A stretch of 64,000 nucleotides of DNA from Thiothrix caldifontis (GCF_900107695.1 NZ_FNQP01000006.1:124001-188000); one strand, 5' to 3'. Numbered from the stretch's first letter, positions 50,956 through 59,619 are shown. Numbers and translations: made by a program. Notes: generated from the letters alone by a model not told the origin.

Positions 50956-52758
50956 TTATAGCTTGGTGAGACTGGAGGCTTTCAAACTCACATTATCACT
51001 GGTGATGCTGGTGCTTTTATCCAAGAAACTATCCAGCGGGTAGCCCAGTGTAGTGTCATACGCCGTTTTGACGATGGCGTACTTGCTGTTGATGGCGGTT
51101 TCGATTTGCGTGAACAACTGTTCAATAGTTTTGCCTTTGGCTTTCAAATCACGTGCAGACAACTTTTTATTGGTTGCCAGATTCACGCCTTCGGTCAAGA
51201 CACCTGCTTTCACCGTCAGTTTTAAACGCAATGCCGAACTCGTGCCGGTTTTCTGCTCCAATACATAAGTGTAATTCAATAAATTTTGCGTACGCCACAG
51301 GTCACGGTTTTTCTTCAAATCACTCAGCAAGACGGCGTAAGGGTCAACAGGTGCGGTGAAATTGGTAGCTGCTTGCACAGCGGCGGTGGCATCCAACAAA
51401 CCTGTCCCGCAACTCGCGCAAGGTTGCGGGAAAGCACGTGCACTTGATTTCAGCAGACTTTCGACTTGATCCGGTGTCAGGGTAGGTTTGGCAGCTAACA
51501 TCAACGCCACCACGCCTGACACATGCGGCGTTGCCATGCTCGTGCCTTGGTAATATTTATAAGTATCGGCAAGCGCCGTTTGCGTCCCCGTATTCAGGGT
51601 AGACACAATACCGTCTGCTGCCCCCGTGTTCATCGAACCGCCCGGTGCGGCTAAATCGACGACATTGCCATAGTTGGAATAGTAAGCACGCCCGCCATTT
51701 CTGCCGGTTGCTGCCACGGTCACAACGCCTGCACAGTTGGCAGGTGAAAATTGGCTGGCATCGGTATTGCTATTGCCCGCTGCCACCACGACAACGGCAT
51801 TTTTACCACGCGCTGTATTGATGGCATTTTGCATGGTTGAACCGCACGCGGATGCGCCGCCCAAGCTCAAGTTAATAACACGAGCGGGATTCGGATTCGC
51901 TGGCGTACCGGATACCGTGCCGCCTGCTGCCCAAATAACCCCCGCCGCAATGTCGGAGGTATAGCCGCCGCACTTGCCCAATACCCGCACGGGCAAGGCT
52001 TTGGCAGCATAAGCGACCCCAGCAATACCTTCGGCGTTATTCCCAGCGGCAGCAATCGTGCCAGCTACATGCGTACCGTGCCAACTGCTATTGATATTGG
52101 TGGTACTGCCGCATTCACCAGCTAACACGTAGTCACCCGCATCCGTCGCATCACTGTCGCGCCCGTTACCGTCATTAGCCACAGCAGCATCGGCAATCAT
52201 GTCATAGCCCGCCAATAGATTCGGCAATAAATCCACATGCGGCAAGACACCCGTATCGACGACAGCCACAACGCTACGCTGACCAGCGGTGTAACCCCAT
52301 GCTTGATCGGCACGAATACCACTAATGGCATCCAACAATGACCATTGATAGCTCAGGTAAGAATCGTTTGGTGTGACCGGTGCTGACACTTCCATGCGGT
52401 TCATGATGAAATCCGGTTCGACGTATTCCACTTCTGGCAATTGCTTCAACCAAACCGATAACTTACCCCAATCGGCTTTCTTTTTGCGCTTCTCGAAACG
52501 AAACACAGCGGCGTTATCGTGTGTGGTTTTGGTGTAAGCAAATTTTTCGCCTTTTTCAGTACGCAGACGTGACAGCACTTTATCAGCCGCAGTAGTACCC
52601 ACATTGTCGCGGAAACGAATAATGAGTTGATCGGTATCGGGTGCAGAAGCAGCATTGGATATTTTATCAGGCGCGTTAGCGAACACGGTTGGGGAAGAGA
52701 CACTGGCAGATACCGCCAATACTAGGGCGCAGACACGCAGATGTTTAGGAGTTAACAT
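50956..52758 (-). CDS. Secreted subtilisin-like serine peptidase (S8)
   Basis: This 600-residue protein has a signal peptide (1-27, ending VFA), an inhibitor I9-like propeptide (about 40-125, LIIRFRDNVGTTAADKVL) and an S8 catalytic domain with Asp168 (VVAVVDTGV), His227 (WHGTHVAGT) and Ser407 (GTSMATPHV). Residues 465-600 form a C-terminal domain with no catalytic motif, possibly for attachment. Cysteines in the catalytic domain suggest disulfides. It resembles secreted peptidases of other gammaproteobacteria. Upstream is AT-rich sequence without a clear promoter. It is about 3 kb from the graspetide-like locus; no functional link can be claimed. Confidence 0.93.
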   Translation of the reverse strand: MLTPKHLRVCALVLAVSASVSSPTVFANAPDKISNAASAPDTDQLIIRFRDNVGTTAADKVLSRLRTEKGEKFAYTKTTHDNAAVFRFEKRKKKADWGKLSVWLKQLPEVEYVEPDFIMNRMEVSAPVTPNDSYLSYQWSLLDAISGIRADQAWGYTAGQRSVVAVVDTGVLPHVDLLPNLLAGYDMIADAAVANDGNGRDSDATDAGDYVLAGECGSTTNINSSWHGTHVAGTIAAAGNNAEGIAGVAYAAKALPVRVLGKCGGYTSDIAAGVIWAAGGTVSGTPANPNPARVINLSLGGASACGSTMQNAINTARGKNAVVVVAAGNSNTDASQFSPANCAGVVTVAATGRNGGRAYYSNYGNVVDLAAPGGSMNTGAADGIVSTLNTGTQTALADTYKYYQGTSMATPHVSGVVALMLAAKPTLTPDQVESLLKSSARAFPQPCASCGTGLLDATAAVQAATNFTAPVDPYAVLLSDLKKNRDLWRTQNLLNYTYVLEQKTGTSSALRLKLTVKAGVLTEGVNLATNKKLSARDLKAKGKTIEQLFTQIETAINSKYAIVKTAYDTTLGYPLDSFLDKSTSITSDNVSLKASSLTKL

Positions 52759-52879
52759 CGAAGACTCTCTCGTATTATTATGATGCCCTATTTACTTATA
52801 GTTTTTTTATATTTATGGCTGGATAATGCCAGAAAGCTGACGAAGTGTAACCCCCAACTGATAAAGGGTAGTTAGTGGC

Positions 52880-53377
52880 TCAGGAATGTGCGCTAGGGTT
52901 CTTGCCCAGCAGTAAGTACTCATCAATTGGCATATAGCGAGTAGCTGCATTGATGAGAGAATTCGCTGTCAAACCGGGTACGCCATACACTTCGGTTTCC
53001 ACACAGTAACGCTGGCTTGCGCGTTTTAACAACATATCAAAATCACCATCCCCGGAAGCCAACACAATAATGTCAGTATGTGCGGCAGCTTCGATCACAT
53101 CTAGCGTAAGACCTACATCCCAATCGCCTTTGGCAGAACCGTCGCTGCGCTGGATATAAGGTTTAAGCTTCACCTCAAATCCAATCGCCCGCAGGATATT
53201 TTGGAACTGCATCTGCTTTTCATCACCGCGCCCGATGGCGTAGGCACTCGCCTGTACAATTTCACGCCCATTGGTGACTTGCGCCCAAAAGCGGTTGTAA
53301 TCGAAACTGCGCCCGTAGGCAGAGCGCGTGGTGTAGTAGATGTTTTGTACATCGACAAACAAACTGACTTTTTTCAT
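52880..53377 (-). CDS. NYN-domain (LabA/DUF88-like) protein
   Basis: This 165-residue protein has the NYN fold of PIN-like nucleases: the N-terminal SLFVDVQNIYYTTR, central GDWDVGLTLDVIE and ASGDGDFDMLLKRA provide the clustered acidic residues. LabA/YbhP-like NYN proteins are predicted RNA nucleases. AAGGAA precedes the ATG. The function in this organism is unknown. Confidence 0.85.
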   Translation of the reverse strand: MKKVSLFVDVQNIYYTTRSAYGRSFDYNRFWAQVTNGREIVQASAYAIGRGDEKQMQFQNILRAIGFEVKLKPYIQRSDGSAKGDWDVGLTLDVIEAAAHTDIIVLASGDGDFDMLLKRASQRYCVETEVYGVPGLTANSLINAATRYMPIDEYLLLGKNPSAHS

Positions 53378-53397
53378 TATTCCTTTTCTGCACTCTC

Positions 53398-53426
53398 TCC
53401 CCTTGAGGGACGATCCTGCAAGGGGA
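53398..53426. repeat. Inverted repeat TCCCCTTG / CAAGGGGA
   Basis: An 8-bp inverted repeat with a 13-base loop lies between the NYN gene and the upstream 725-residue protein gene. It may act as a weak terminator for the latter; no T tract follows. Confidence 0.45.
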
Positions 53427-53454
53427 TGAATATGGGAAGTGAGAGGAAAGCCCC

Positions 53455-55632
53455 TTACCAGTAAGTACCCTTACCGCCCTGACTCTGCGTTGCCGTTTGT
53501 GCCAGCGTGCTAACCACACCCGCTTTACGCATCAAATCCGCTAATTCACGTTGCTGGCTGGCATCCTGACACGCGGCAGTGGCTTTAGCGTACAAGCTCT
53601 CGGCTTTGCTGCTATTGCCCCATTTTTGCGCCAGTTCTGCCATGTACGCAAAGTGGAAATGGTTTTGAGCTTTGGCTTCGCCTTTGTCCAGAATGGTTTG
53701 AGCTTGCGCGTCGTCATCCAAATGCTCTTTCACGGCCTTGGCGAGCTTGTTGTACTCGAAAGTACTGGCGTTGCTGCTATCCAACTTTTCCAGTTGTGCG
53801 GCGTAGAATTGCTGCGTCCAGGTTTTGCCAAATTCGGTGTCGCTGAGTTGCTTGCTGACGGTTTCACCAAGGTTGCGCACTTGGGCAAAGGTATTGCTGT
53901 TGTTCGCGGCTAAGTCGAGCAAACGCGCTAACCATGCTTTGTCTTTGACCAGATTGCCGACGGAAACGATCAGTGGTTGGTAAGCGGCAAAGCTGAACGT
54001 GCCTGCTTCCTGCATCTTTTCTTCCGCCGTGGTCAGCAATTGGCTGGCGTAAGAGGTGTCTTCCAGTTCTTCGACCACCGCACCTGCGAGTGCAATGAAC
54101 TGGTTGGGGCGCGTCAGGGTTTTTTCCTGATTCTGGAATTCGGTGTAACGTGCTTGGCTGGCTTCGCGTTTAGCCAATTTCGCACCGATACGGTCGTTGC
54201 GCTCGGCATCATCTGCCAGCAATTGCTTGGAGGCATTGGCGAGTTTGCGCATTTCATCGAGTGAGCTGACGTTGGCTTCGGCTTTGTCGAGCGCTTGGAT
54301 GACCACAGTATTATCGCCCGGTGTCAGTTTTTGCGCCCGTTGCGCTACATCTAACACTTGCGCGTTAGTTTCAGTCAGTTCCAACGCCTTTTGCAGGGAT
54401 GTGGCTGCGAGTGCCGCATCGGCTGGGTTTTTTGCCAGTGCTTCGAGGATGCTGGTTGCGTCAGTGTAAACTTTGCAAGCGTCCACCGCTTTGGCATACA
54501 GTGCGTTGGTTTTGGCAGGGTCTTGCAGGTTGGTGTTGACTTCGCCTGCGAGTGATACCAATGCGGCAGCGTTAGTGGCTTTGCTTTCGGCGGCAGCATA
54601 AATGCTGGCAACACGGTCTTTGTCACCGAGGTTATCGTTGACAGCTTTTGCCAACATTGCCAAATCAGAAGGGGTGCTGAGTTTGCTGGCGAGTTTGTCG
54701 TAAGCCTTGCCTGCGATGGTTTTATCATCCATGTTGGCGGCAACGGCACTGGCGAGTTTCAGCAAATCTTCTTTACCGCTGAATTCGTTCAGGGCAATAC
54801 CGTACATATCTTTAGCGGTGGCTTGGTCGCCCAGTAAGCTGGCGTAACCGGTGGCAAGGTCGAGGTTTTCTTCACCGCTCATGGCGAAGTTTTTGCCTTG
54901 TTCCAGCAAATCTTCGGCTTTGGCTTTATCGCCGAGCAGGTTCATGAAACCGCCTGCGAGGGTGACGAATTGCGCAGGGAACATGCAGTTGCTTTCCGCA
55001 TCGCCCAGTGTTGCTGCGACTTCTTTATCATCACCGAACAGGTCTTTCAAACCTTGGGCGAAGCTCACCACGTCGGCAGTTTCGCTGCTGGAAGGTGCTG
55101 CTTTTTTGAAGACCATCAGTGCGGTCGTGGGGTTGCCGCTGTTTTTAATGTCGGTAGCGAGTTTCTGGTAGTCGGCAATGCTTTTGCAGTTGGCAGTGAC
55201 TTTGCTGAACAGTTTGTTGGCAAGCGCATTGTCTTGCAGCGCGTCTTGCACGTAACCGGCGTAAGACAGCAATTCAGTGGTGTTAGTGGTTTCGCTGATA
55301 GCTTCTTCCAATAACGCACGACCTTTGTCACGATCGCCGAGGAATTTGGCAATGCTGTAGCCGGTTTCGGCTTTTTCTTTGGCATCAAAGCAGGCATTGG
55401 CAGCTTCGTCGTACAGGGCAGCGGCTTTGTCCTTATCACCCACCGCGACATAGCCTTCTGCAACCGCGACGTAATGCGCGGGGAAGGAGCAGTTGGATTC
55501 GCCTTTTGCCAGCAATTCTTTGGCGTAATCCAGATCGGCGGGTTCGGCTGCGGCTTGTTTAGCAAGGGCGGCGTAGGATTCTGCATCGTTGCAGGCGGAT
55601 GCTTGTGCGCTGAGTTCTTCGCGGGTTGCCAT
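53455..55632 (-). CDS. 725-residue alpha-solenoid repeat protein of unknown function
   Basis: This acidic, alanine-rich protein is built of imperfect helical repeats of about 33-38 residues along its entire length, for example FPAHYVAVAEGYVAVGDKDK, FPAQFVTLAGGFMNLLGDKA and ATGYASLLGDQATAKDMYGI. Each pairs a helix LAxxxxxxLGDKxxA with AxxLYxxA, a TPR/Sel1-like pattern. Cysteine recurs in the N-terminal repeats (SNCSFP, SNCMFP). There is no signal peptide or membrane segment, so it is probably cytoplasmic. GGAGG lies four bases before the ATG. It is divergent from the DUF6174 gene. No known function could be assigned. Confidence 0.72.
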   Translation of the reverse strand: MATREELSAQASACNDAESYAALAKQAAAEPADLDYAKELLAKGESNCSFPAHYVAVAEGYVAVGDKDKAAALYDEAANACFDAKEKAETGYSIAKFLGDRDKGRALLEEAISETTNTTELLSYAGYVQDALQDNALANKLFSKVTANCKSIADYQKLATDIKNSGNPTTALMVFKKAAPSSSETADVVSFAQGLKDLFGDDKEVAATLGDAESNCMFPAQFVTLAGGFMNLLGDKAKAEDLLEQGKNFAMSGEENLDLATGYASLLGDQATAKDMYGIALNEFSGKEDLLKLASAVAANMDDKTIAGKAYDKLASKLSTPSDLAMLAKAVNDNLGDKDRVASIYAAAESKATNAAALVSLAGEVNTNLQDPAKTNALYAKAVDACKVYTDATSILEALAKNPADAALAATSLQKALELTETNAQVLDVAQRAQKLTPGDNTVVIQALDKAEANVSSLDEMRKLANASKQLLADDAERNDRIGAKLAKREASQARYTEFQNQEKTLTRPNQFIALAGAVVEELEDTSYASQLLTTAEEKMQEAGTFSFAAYQPLIVSVGNLVKDKAWLARLLDLAANNSNTFAQVRNLGETVSKQLSDTEFGKTWTQQFYAAQLEKLDSSNASTFEYNKLAKAVKEHLDDDAQAQTILDKGEAKAQNHFHFAYMAELAQKWGNSSKAESLYAKATAACQDASQQRELADLMRKAGVVSTLAQTATQSQGGKGTYW

Positions 55633-55846
55633 GTGTCCTCCAAAAGCGATTAAGGCGAAATTGACGAGTAGTACGAGTAAGTGGTGTTGTAAAGCATATT
55701 GGCGATGGGTTCAAGTGTAGCGCTTTCCCTTGCCGCTCATAAGGGGAAAATGTCTGCCCATCTGAAGGTAATCGGTACTAGCGTTACAAATGTGAAGAAT
55801 GGGACATGCCAAATTAGGCATATACCCTAACACTGGAGGATTCACG

Positions 55847-56830
55847 ATGACAGGGATAACACAGGGCAGTGGAAGCAAGCCAGCGCATGTCACTGATCAA
55901 AACAGCAGCAGTTCAGCCGCTACGCTGGCGGCTGCCACTAGCGTGCTTGGCGATGCAGTGAAAGCGATTCAAAGCAAGTCAGGCAACAACACGTTTGGCA
56001 AAGGCGATAATGAAGCCCTAATCAAGCTCATTATGCAGTTGATTCAAGTGATTGATGACAAATTGCCCCCCACTGAGCCATCCAAGCCGCAGCCTAAACC
56101 GCTGCAACTGACGCGGCAGCAAGATAAAGCGGTGCGCGAACGTTTCGATATTAAGGGTGCGTTGAGTTACGAAGTGCTGGATAGTAAAAAGGACGGCAAG
56201 CTCAGTGCGGGCGATACCTTGGTCATTTCCGGCGGCATTACTGGTGGTGAAATTTCACGGAAAAAACTAACACAACAGGATGTTAAAGCCATTAATGGAG
56301 GCAGTTCCACAAGCTCAGATGCACAACAACAGTTGGACGCGAACCGCAAAAAGTGGGATTCGCTGGATATTGACGATTACTCGTTTACCTTGCAGCGCAA
56401 TTGCTTCTGTCGGGGCGATGCTATCCGCCCGATTAATATTGAGGTGCGTGACGGGAGCGTTAAGTCGGCTACCTATGCGGATACCGGTGAGTTGCTCCCT
56501 GATGACCGCCAAACAAATAAGCAGTCTATTTACAATTTGAATGCGGATGGTTTGTTTAATTTGGTGGAGCAGGGTATCAAGGGCGGTGCGGCTAAGGTTG
56601 ATGTCAGTTACGACAAGCAATATGGCCTGCCAGCGTCGATTTATATTGATCAAAGCTTCCAGATAGCGGATGAGGAAATGGGCTACACCATTAGCAATTT
56701 CCGACCAGAGCCAAGCTTTACGACTTTGATGGTAGGTGAGGAAGACGGTGGTTTGCCGCCAGTGGATGACCCCATTGCGACCACGTTGGCAATTGGCGAA
56801 GAAGACGGCGGGCATCACGATTACAAATAA
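55847..56830 (+). CDS. DUF6174 protein with C-terminal double TTxxxxEE core: candidate graspetide precursor
   Basis: This 327-residue protein starts at the ATG at 55847, seven bases after GGAGG. It has a low-complexity Ser/Ala N-terminus without signal peptide, a leucine-rich helix (LIKLIMQLIQVIDDKL, 59-73), a short EF-hand-like loop DSKKDGKLSAGD (112-123), and a DUF6174 domain (about 168-285) with the typical YSFTLQRNCFCRGD and later VDVSYDKQYGLPASIYID segments. The last 36 residues contain two exact TTxxxxEE motifs, T292-E299 and T312-E319, each followed by DGG. This motif is the core of plesiocin-type graspetides, in which Thr and Glu side chains become ester-linked. An ATP-grasp ligase gene follows after 12 bases. 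The precursor role is inferred. Confidence 0.72.
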   Translation: MTGITQGSGSKPAHVTDQNSSSSAATLAAATSVLGDAVKAIQSKSGNNTFGKGDNEALIKLIMQLIQVIDDKLPPTEPSKPQPKPLQLTRQQDKAVRERFDIKGALSYEVLDSKKDGKLSAGDTLVISGGITGGEISRKKLTQQDVKAINGGSSTSSDAQQQLDANRKKWDSLDIDDYSFTLQRNCFCRGDAIRPINIEVRDGSVKSATYADTGELLPDDRQTNKQSIYNLNADGLFNLVEQGIKGGAAKVDVSYDKQYGLPASIYIDQSFQIADEEMGYTISNFRPEPSFTTLMVGEEDGGLPPVDDPIATTLAIGEEDGGHHDYK

Positions 56831-56842
56831 GGTGATTCAACC

Positions 56843-57730
56843 ATGACAATAAAGCCCCGATTGCTATTAGCAGGCGGTGATACTGACCCTCAATTGGTAC
56901 GTCTGCTGAAACGGGCGGCATTGCATGATATTCCCGTGCATTGTTTGCTCACAGGGCAATCGGGTTCGCCGCGTTTGCATTGGGATATTCACCAAAATCG
57001 TCTGCTGGATGACGACAAGGAAGTCGCGGTATCGGCAGCATTTATCCGACAGGATGTGTTTGCTTACCTGAAGAGCAACAATGCTCAAGATAATTCAGCA
57101 GCGCGTGAATGGTTTGTTAGCGTGTCCGGCTGGCTGTTAAGTTCGCCGGATATTGCGTTATGTAATCGACGGTTCCTGCCGTGTGGCGGGGTTAATAAGC
57201 CTTACATGTTACGCTTGGCGTTGAGCATGGGGTTTAACGTTGCTGATACGTATGTCAGCAACGACCTTTTCGCGTTGGCACAGTTGCATGAACAGGGGGA
57301 GTGGGTGGCAAAGCCTGTGACGGGCGGCGCTTACTGTACTCCGTTGGCAGCGCATGAAATCACGGGAAATAACATACTGTCTTACCCGCAGATTGTGCAA
57401 CGGCGTTTAGCTTCGCCGGAGTTGCGGGTATTTCGTATTGGTAACGCTTGGTTTGGCTTTCTGATTCAGGCGGAGGCATTGGATTACCGTTCATCGTCTG
57501 CTACCCGGATGCAGGTGGTGGATGTACCGGGTGATTTGGTGGAAAAACTGGTGTGCTTGTCAGATCATTTAGGGCTGGATTTCGCAGCGGCTGATTTCAA
57601 AACTGACCCGCATACAGGGGAGTGGCAGTTTTTGGAGATCAATACTAACCCAATGTTTGCAGGATTTGATCAGGTCGCCGCCGGTGCATTAAGCGATGCT
57701 TTGCTTAAACAGCTTGGTCTTTTACTGTAA
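56843..57730 (+). CDS. RimK-like ATP-grasp ligase, candidate graspetide synthetase
   Basis: This 295-residue ATP-grasp protein has the RimK/graspetide-synthetase pattern: NKPYMLRLALSMGFNVADTYV (about 118-138), the ATP-binding lysine in GEWVAKPVTGG, RVFRIGN, and the metal-binding end with D251 in AADFKTD and E265/N267 in FLEINTNPMFAGFD. The last motif matches the LExNxNPMFAxFD form known in ligases that make side-chain ester or amide links in peptides. AAGG is present upstream. It is read 12 bases after the DUF6174 gene, which carries TTxxxxEE motifs, so the pair is very likely an enzyme-substrate operon. No transporter or peptidase gene follows in the same direction. Confidence 0.82.
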   Translation: MTIKPRLLLAGGDTDPQLVRLLKRAALHDIPVHCLLTGQSGSPRLHWDIHQNRLLDDDKEVAVSAAFIRQDVFAYLKSNNAQDNSAAREWFVSVSGWLLSSPDIALCNRRFLPCGGVNKPYMLRLALSMGFNVADTYVSNDLFALAQLHEQGEWVAKPVTGGAYCTPLAAHEITGNNILSYPQIVQRRLASPELRVFRIGNAWFGFLIQAEALDYRSSSATRMQVVDVPGDLVEKLVCLSDHLGLDFAAADFKTDPHTGEWQFLEINTNPMFAGFDQVAAGALSDALLKQLGLLL

Positions 57731-57740
57731 GTGATGTGTG

Positions 57741-58433
57741 TCAGTGGGTCGCCTCAAATTGGATGGAGGTACGCAATTCCCCCTCAAATAACGCATCAAA
57801 TCCCACCACACCTTCTTGCTGCTGTAGGGCAAAACCAGGTTGAATACTGGGTGTAACCGTTCCTACTTTTAGTAAATTCGCTGGGTACTCAATCTGCATA
57901 GAAACCCGCATTGGGTAATAACCATCCAAAAACTTACGCATGTAAGGGCCATTCACCAAAACATACGTACCATCATCCTGAAACCGTAAGGCACGCGTAT
58001 GCGCCTGCAAACAAATACGCGCATTTTCACCGACCTTACTCAGTTGTACGCTAGAACCTTCTACCCATGCTTTGCCAATGTTGCGTTGCTCCGTTACCCG
58101 CATGTCACGTATGTAGCCATCGCGAAAAGTGATTTGCATCGCAGCAGCCTGATCCAGATTATCGTGGCATTGTTCAAGTTGCGCCCAGCCTTCATCCAAT
58201 GATTCAGCGGTAATCTTGACCTTATTTTGATGATGGTGAAGCGCTTCTCCAACAGGTGCTTGATTCAGGAAATCCAGTGAACCTTCGTTAATCTCATCCG
58301 CATTAGTTTTAGTTAAAGTATCTTCCTCGAACCACTTTTCCAACGCTTCACGGGTAGCGCCTGCTGCAGGCTCATCCGCTGAAGCAGGAAACGACACCCC
58401 CACTAAGCAAACCCAATAAAAAATATTGCGCAT
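57741..58433 (-). CDS. Secreted protein of unknown function downstream of hrcA
   Basis: This is a protein of about 230 residues with a signal peptide (MRNIFYWVCLVGVSFPASA) and no recognisable domain. It has a helical N-terminal part with Glu, Leu and Asn (REALEKWFEEDTLTKTN) and a beta-rich C-terminus. I prefer the ATG at 58433 because it opens the signal peptide; GGAG is 12 bases upstream. A GTG at 58463 overlaps the hrcA stop as GTGA and would give a longer N-terminus, so coupling to hrcA is possible. Its 3' end lies 10 bases from the convergent ATP-grasp stop. Function is unknown. Confidence 0.68.
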   Translation of the reverse strand: MRNIFYWVCLVGVSFPASADEPAAGATREALEKWFEEDTLTKTNADEINEGSLDFLNQAPVGEALHHHQNKVKITAESLDEGWAQLEQCHDNLDQAAAMQITFRDGYIRDMRVTEQRNIGKAWVEGSSVQLSKVGENARICLQAHTRALRFQDDGTYVLVNGPYMRKFLDGYYPMRVSMQIEYPANLLKVGTVTPSIQPGFALQQQEGVVGFDALFEGELRTSIQFEATH

Positions 58434-58459
58434 GTTAGAATTTGTCTCCGAATAAATCC

Positions 58460-59515
58460 TCACGAACGTGATTTTAACGCCAAACTTAACAGTTTTGCGG
58501 TAATATCCACCACTGGAATCACGCGCTCATAGGGCATACGCTTAGGGCCGATCACCCCCAACACGCCCAACTGTTCACCATCTACTTCATAGGGTGCTGT
58601 TACTAAACTACACTCATCGAATACCGCTTGTCCTGATTCACGCCCGATGAAGATTTTCACCCCATCCGCCTGCAAACACTTGTCCAGCAACCCCAAAATA
58701 TCGCGTTTGCGGGTAAAGGCTGCAAACAGTTCACGTAATTTGTGGATATCGGATAAGTCATCGTAGCCCATCAGATTGGTTTCACCCGCAATCACGCAAT
58801 CCTCTTCCTTCTTATCGCCTAAATCGGCAACTGCTTTTTCACCCAATTCAATCGCGGAGAGCATCATGCGGTTCATGTCTTCGCGGTGTTCGCGCATTTC
58901 TTCCAGCAAGGCAGCACGGGCTTGCTGCAAATCTTTGCCGATCAAGCGTTCGTTGAGGAAATTAGCGGCTTGTTGCAACTCCGAAGAACTCACATCCGCA
59001 TCGAGTTGGATAATGCGGTTTTGCACTTCATTGCGGTTCATCACCAGAATCGCCAGCACTTGCCGACTCGATAAGCTCAGAAATTCAATCTGGCGGATGG
59101 ACGAAGGATTGCGGCGCGGCAAACTCACCACACCCGTCAGTTGAGTAATGCCGGAAAGCAAGCTGGAGGCGGATTGGATTAACGCGGCGGGGTCACGTTC
59201 CGCCTTCAACTGCCCTTGCAGAATGTGCATAGCGTGCTGTTCCAGCGGCTTAATATTGACCAACACATCCACGAAGAGGCGGTAGCCTTGAGAGGTGGGA
59301 ATACGCCCCGCCGAGGTATGCGGTGCGCGGATATACCCCATCTCTTCCAAATCCGCCATCACATTGCGAATCGTGGCAGCGCTCAAATCCAAGCCACTAC
59401 TGCGGGCAAGGTTGCGTGAACCGACGGGCTGTCCATCTTGGATATAGCTTTCCACCAACACTTTGAGGATGTGGCGGGCGCGTTCGTTGAGTTCTGGGTG
59501 CGGTATCATTGTCAT
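58460..59515 (-). CDS. hrcA: Heat-inducible transcription repressor HrcA
   Basis: HrcA represses chaperone genes by binding CIRCE operators and depends on GroEL for folding. The 352-residue protein has the N-terminal winged helix (LNERARHILKVLVESYIQDG, then SRNLARSSGLDLSAATIRNV) and the GAF-like domain with FIGRESGQAVFDECSLV. I chose the ATG at 59515. No CIRCE element was found in this window, including in front of grpE and dnaK about 20 kb away, so its targets (probably groESL) lie elsewhere. It is divergent from nadK. Confidence 0.95.
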   Translation of the reverse strand: MTMIPHPELNERARHILKVLVESYIQDGQPVGSRNLARSSGLDLSAATIRNVMADLEEMGYIRAPHTSAGRIPTSQGYRLFVDVLVNIKPLEQHAMHILQGQLKAERDPAALIQSASSLLSGITQLTGVVSLPRRNPSSIRQIEFLSLSSRQVLAILVMNRNEVQNRIIQLDADVSSSELQQAANFLNERLIGKDLQQARAALLEEMREHREDMNRMMLSAIELGEKAVADLGDKKEEDCVIAGETNLMGYDDLSDIHKLRELFAAFTRKRDILGLLDKCLQADGVKIFIGRESGQAVFDECSLVTAPYEVDGEQLGVLGVIGPKRMPYERVIPVVDITAKLLSLALKSRS

Positions 59516-59619
59516 GCTAATAGTTATAGGGGCAAAGCCCGTTAGATACAAGCCTGTTTAACTTGCAATTTATCCGCAGCTTTGCCAGCCTTGCAACTTT
59601 ACTCAGACAAGCATCGGTT

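Noticed and set aside
50956-52758. The S8 peptidase as the maturation protease of the graspetide-like operon
   Set aside because: It is about 3 kb away on the other strand with unrelated genes between; it is a secreted, propeptide-type enzyme common on its own.
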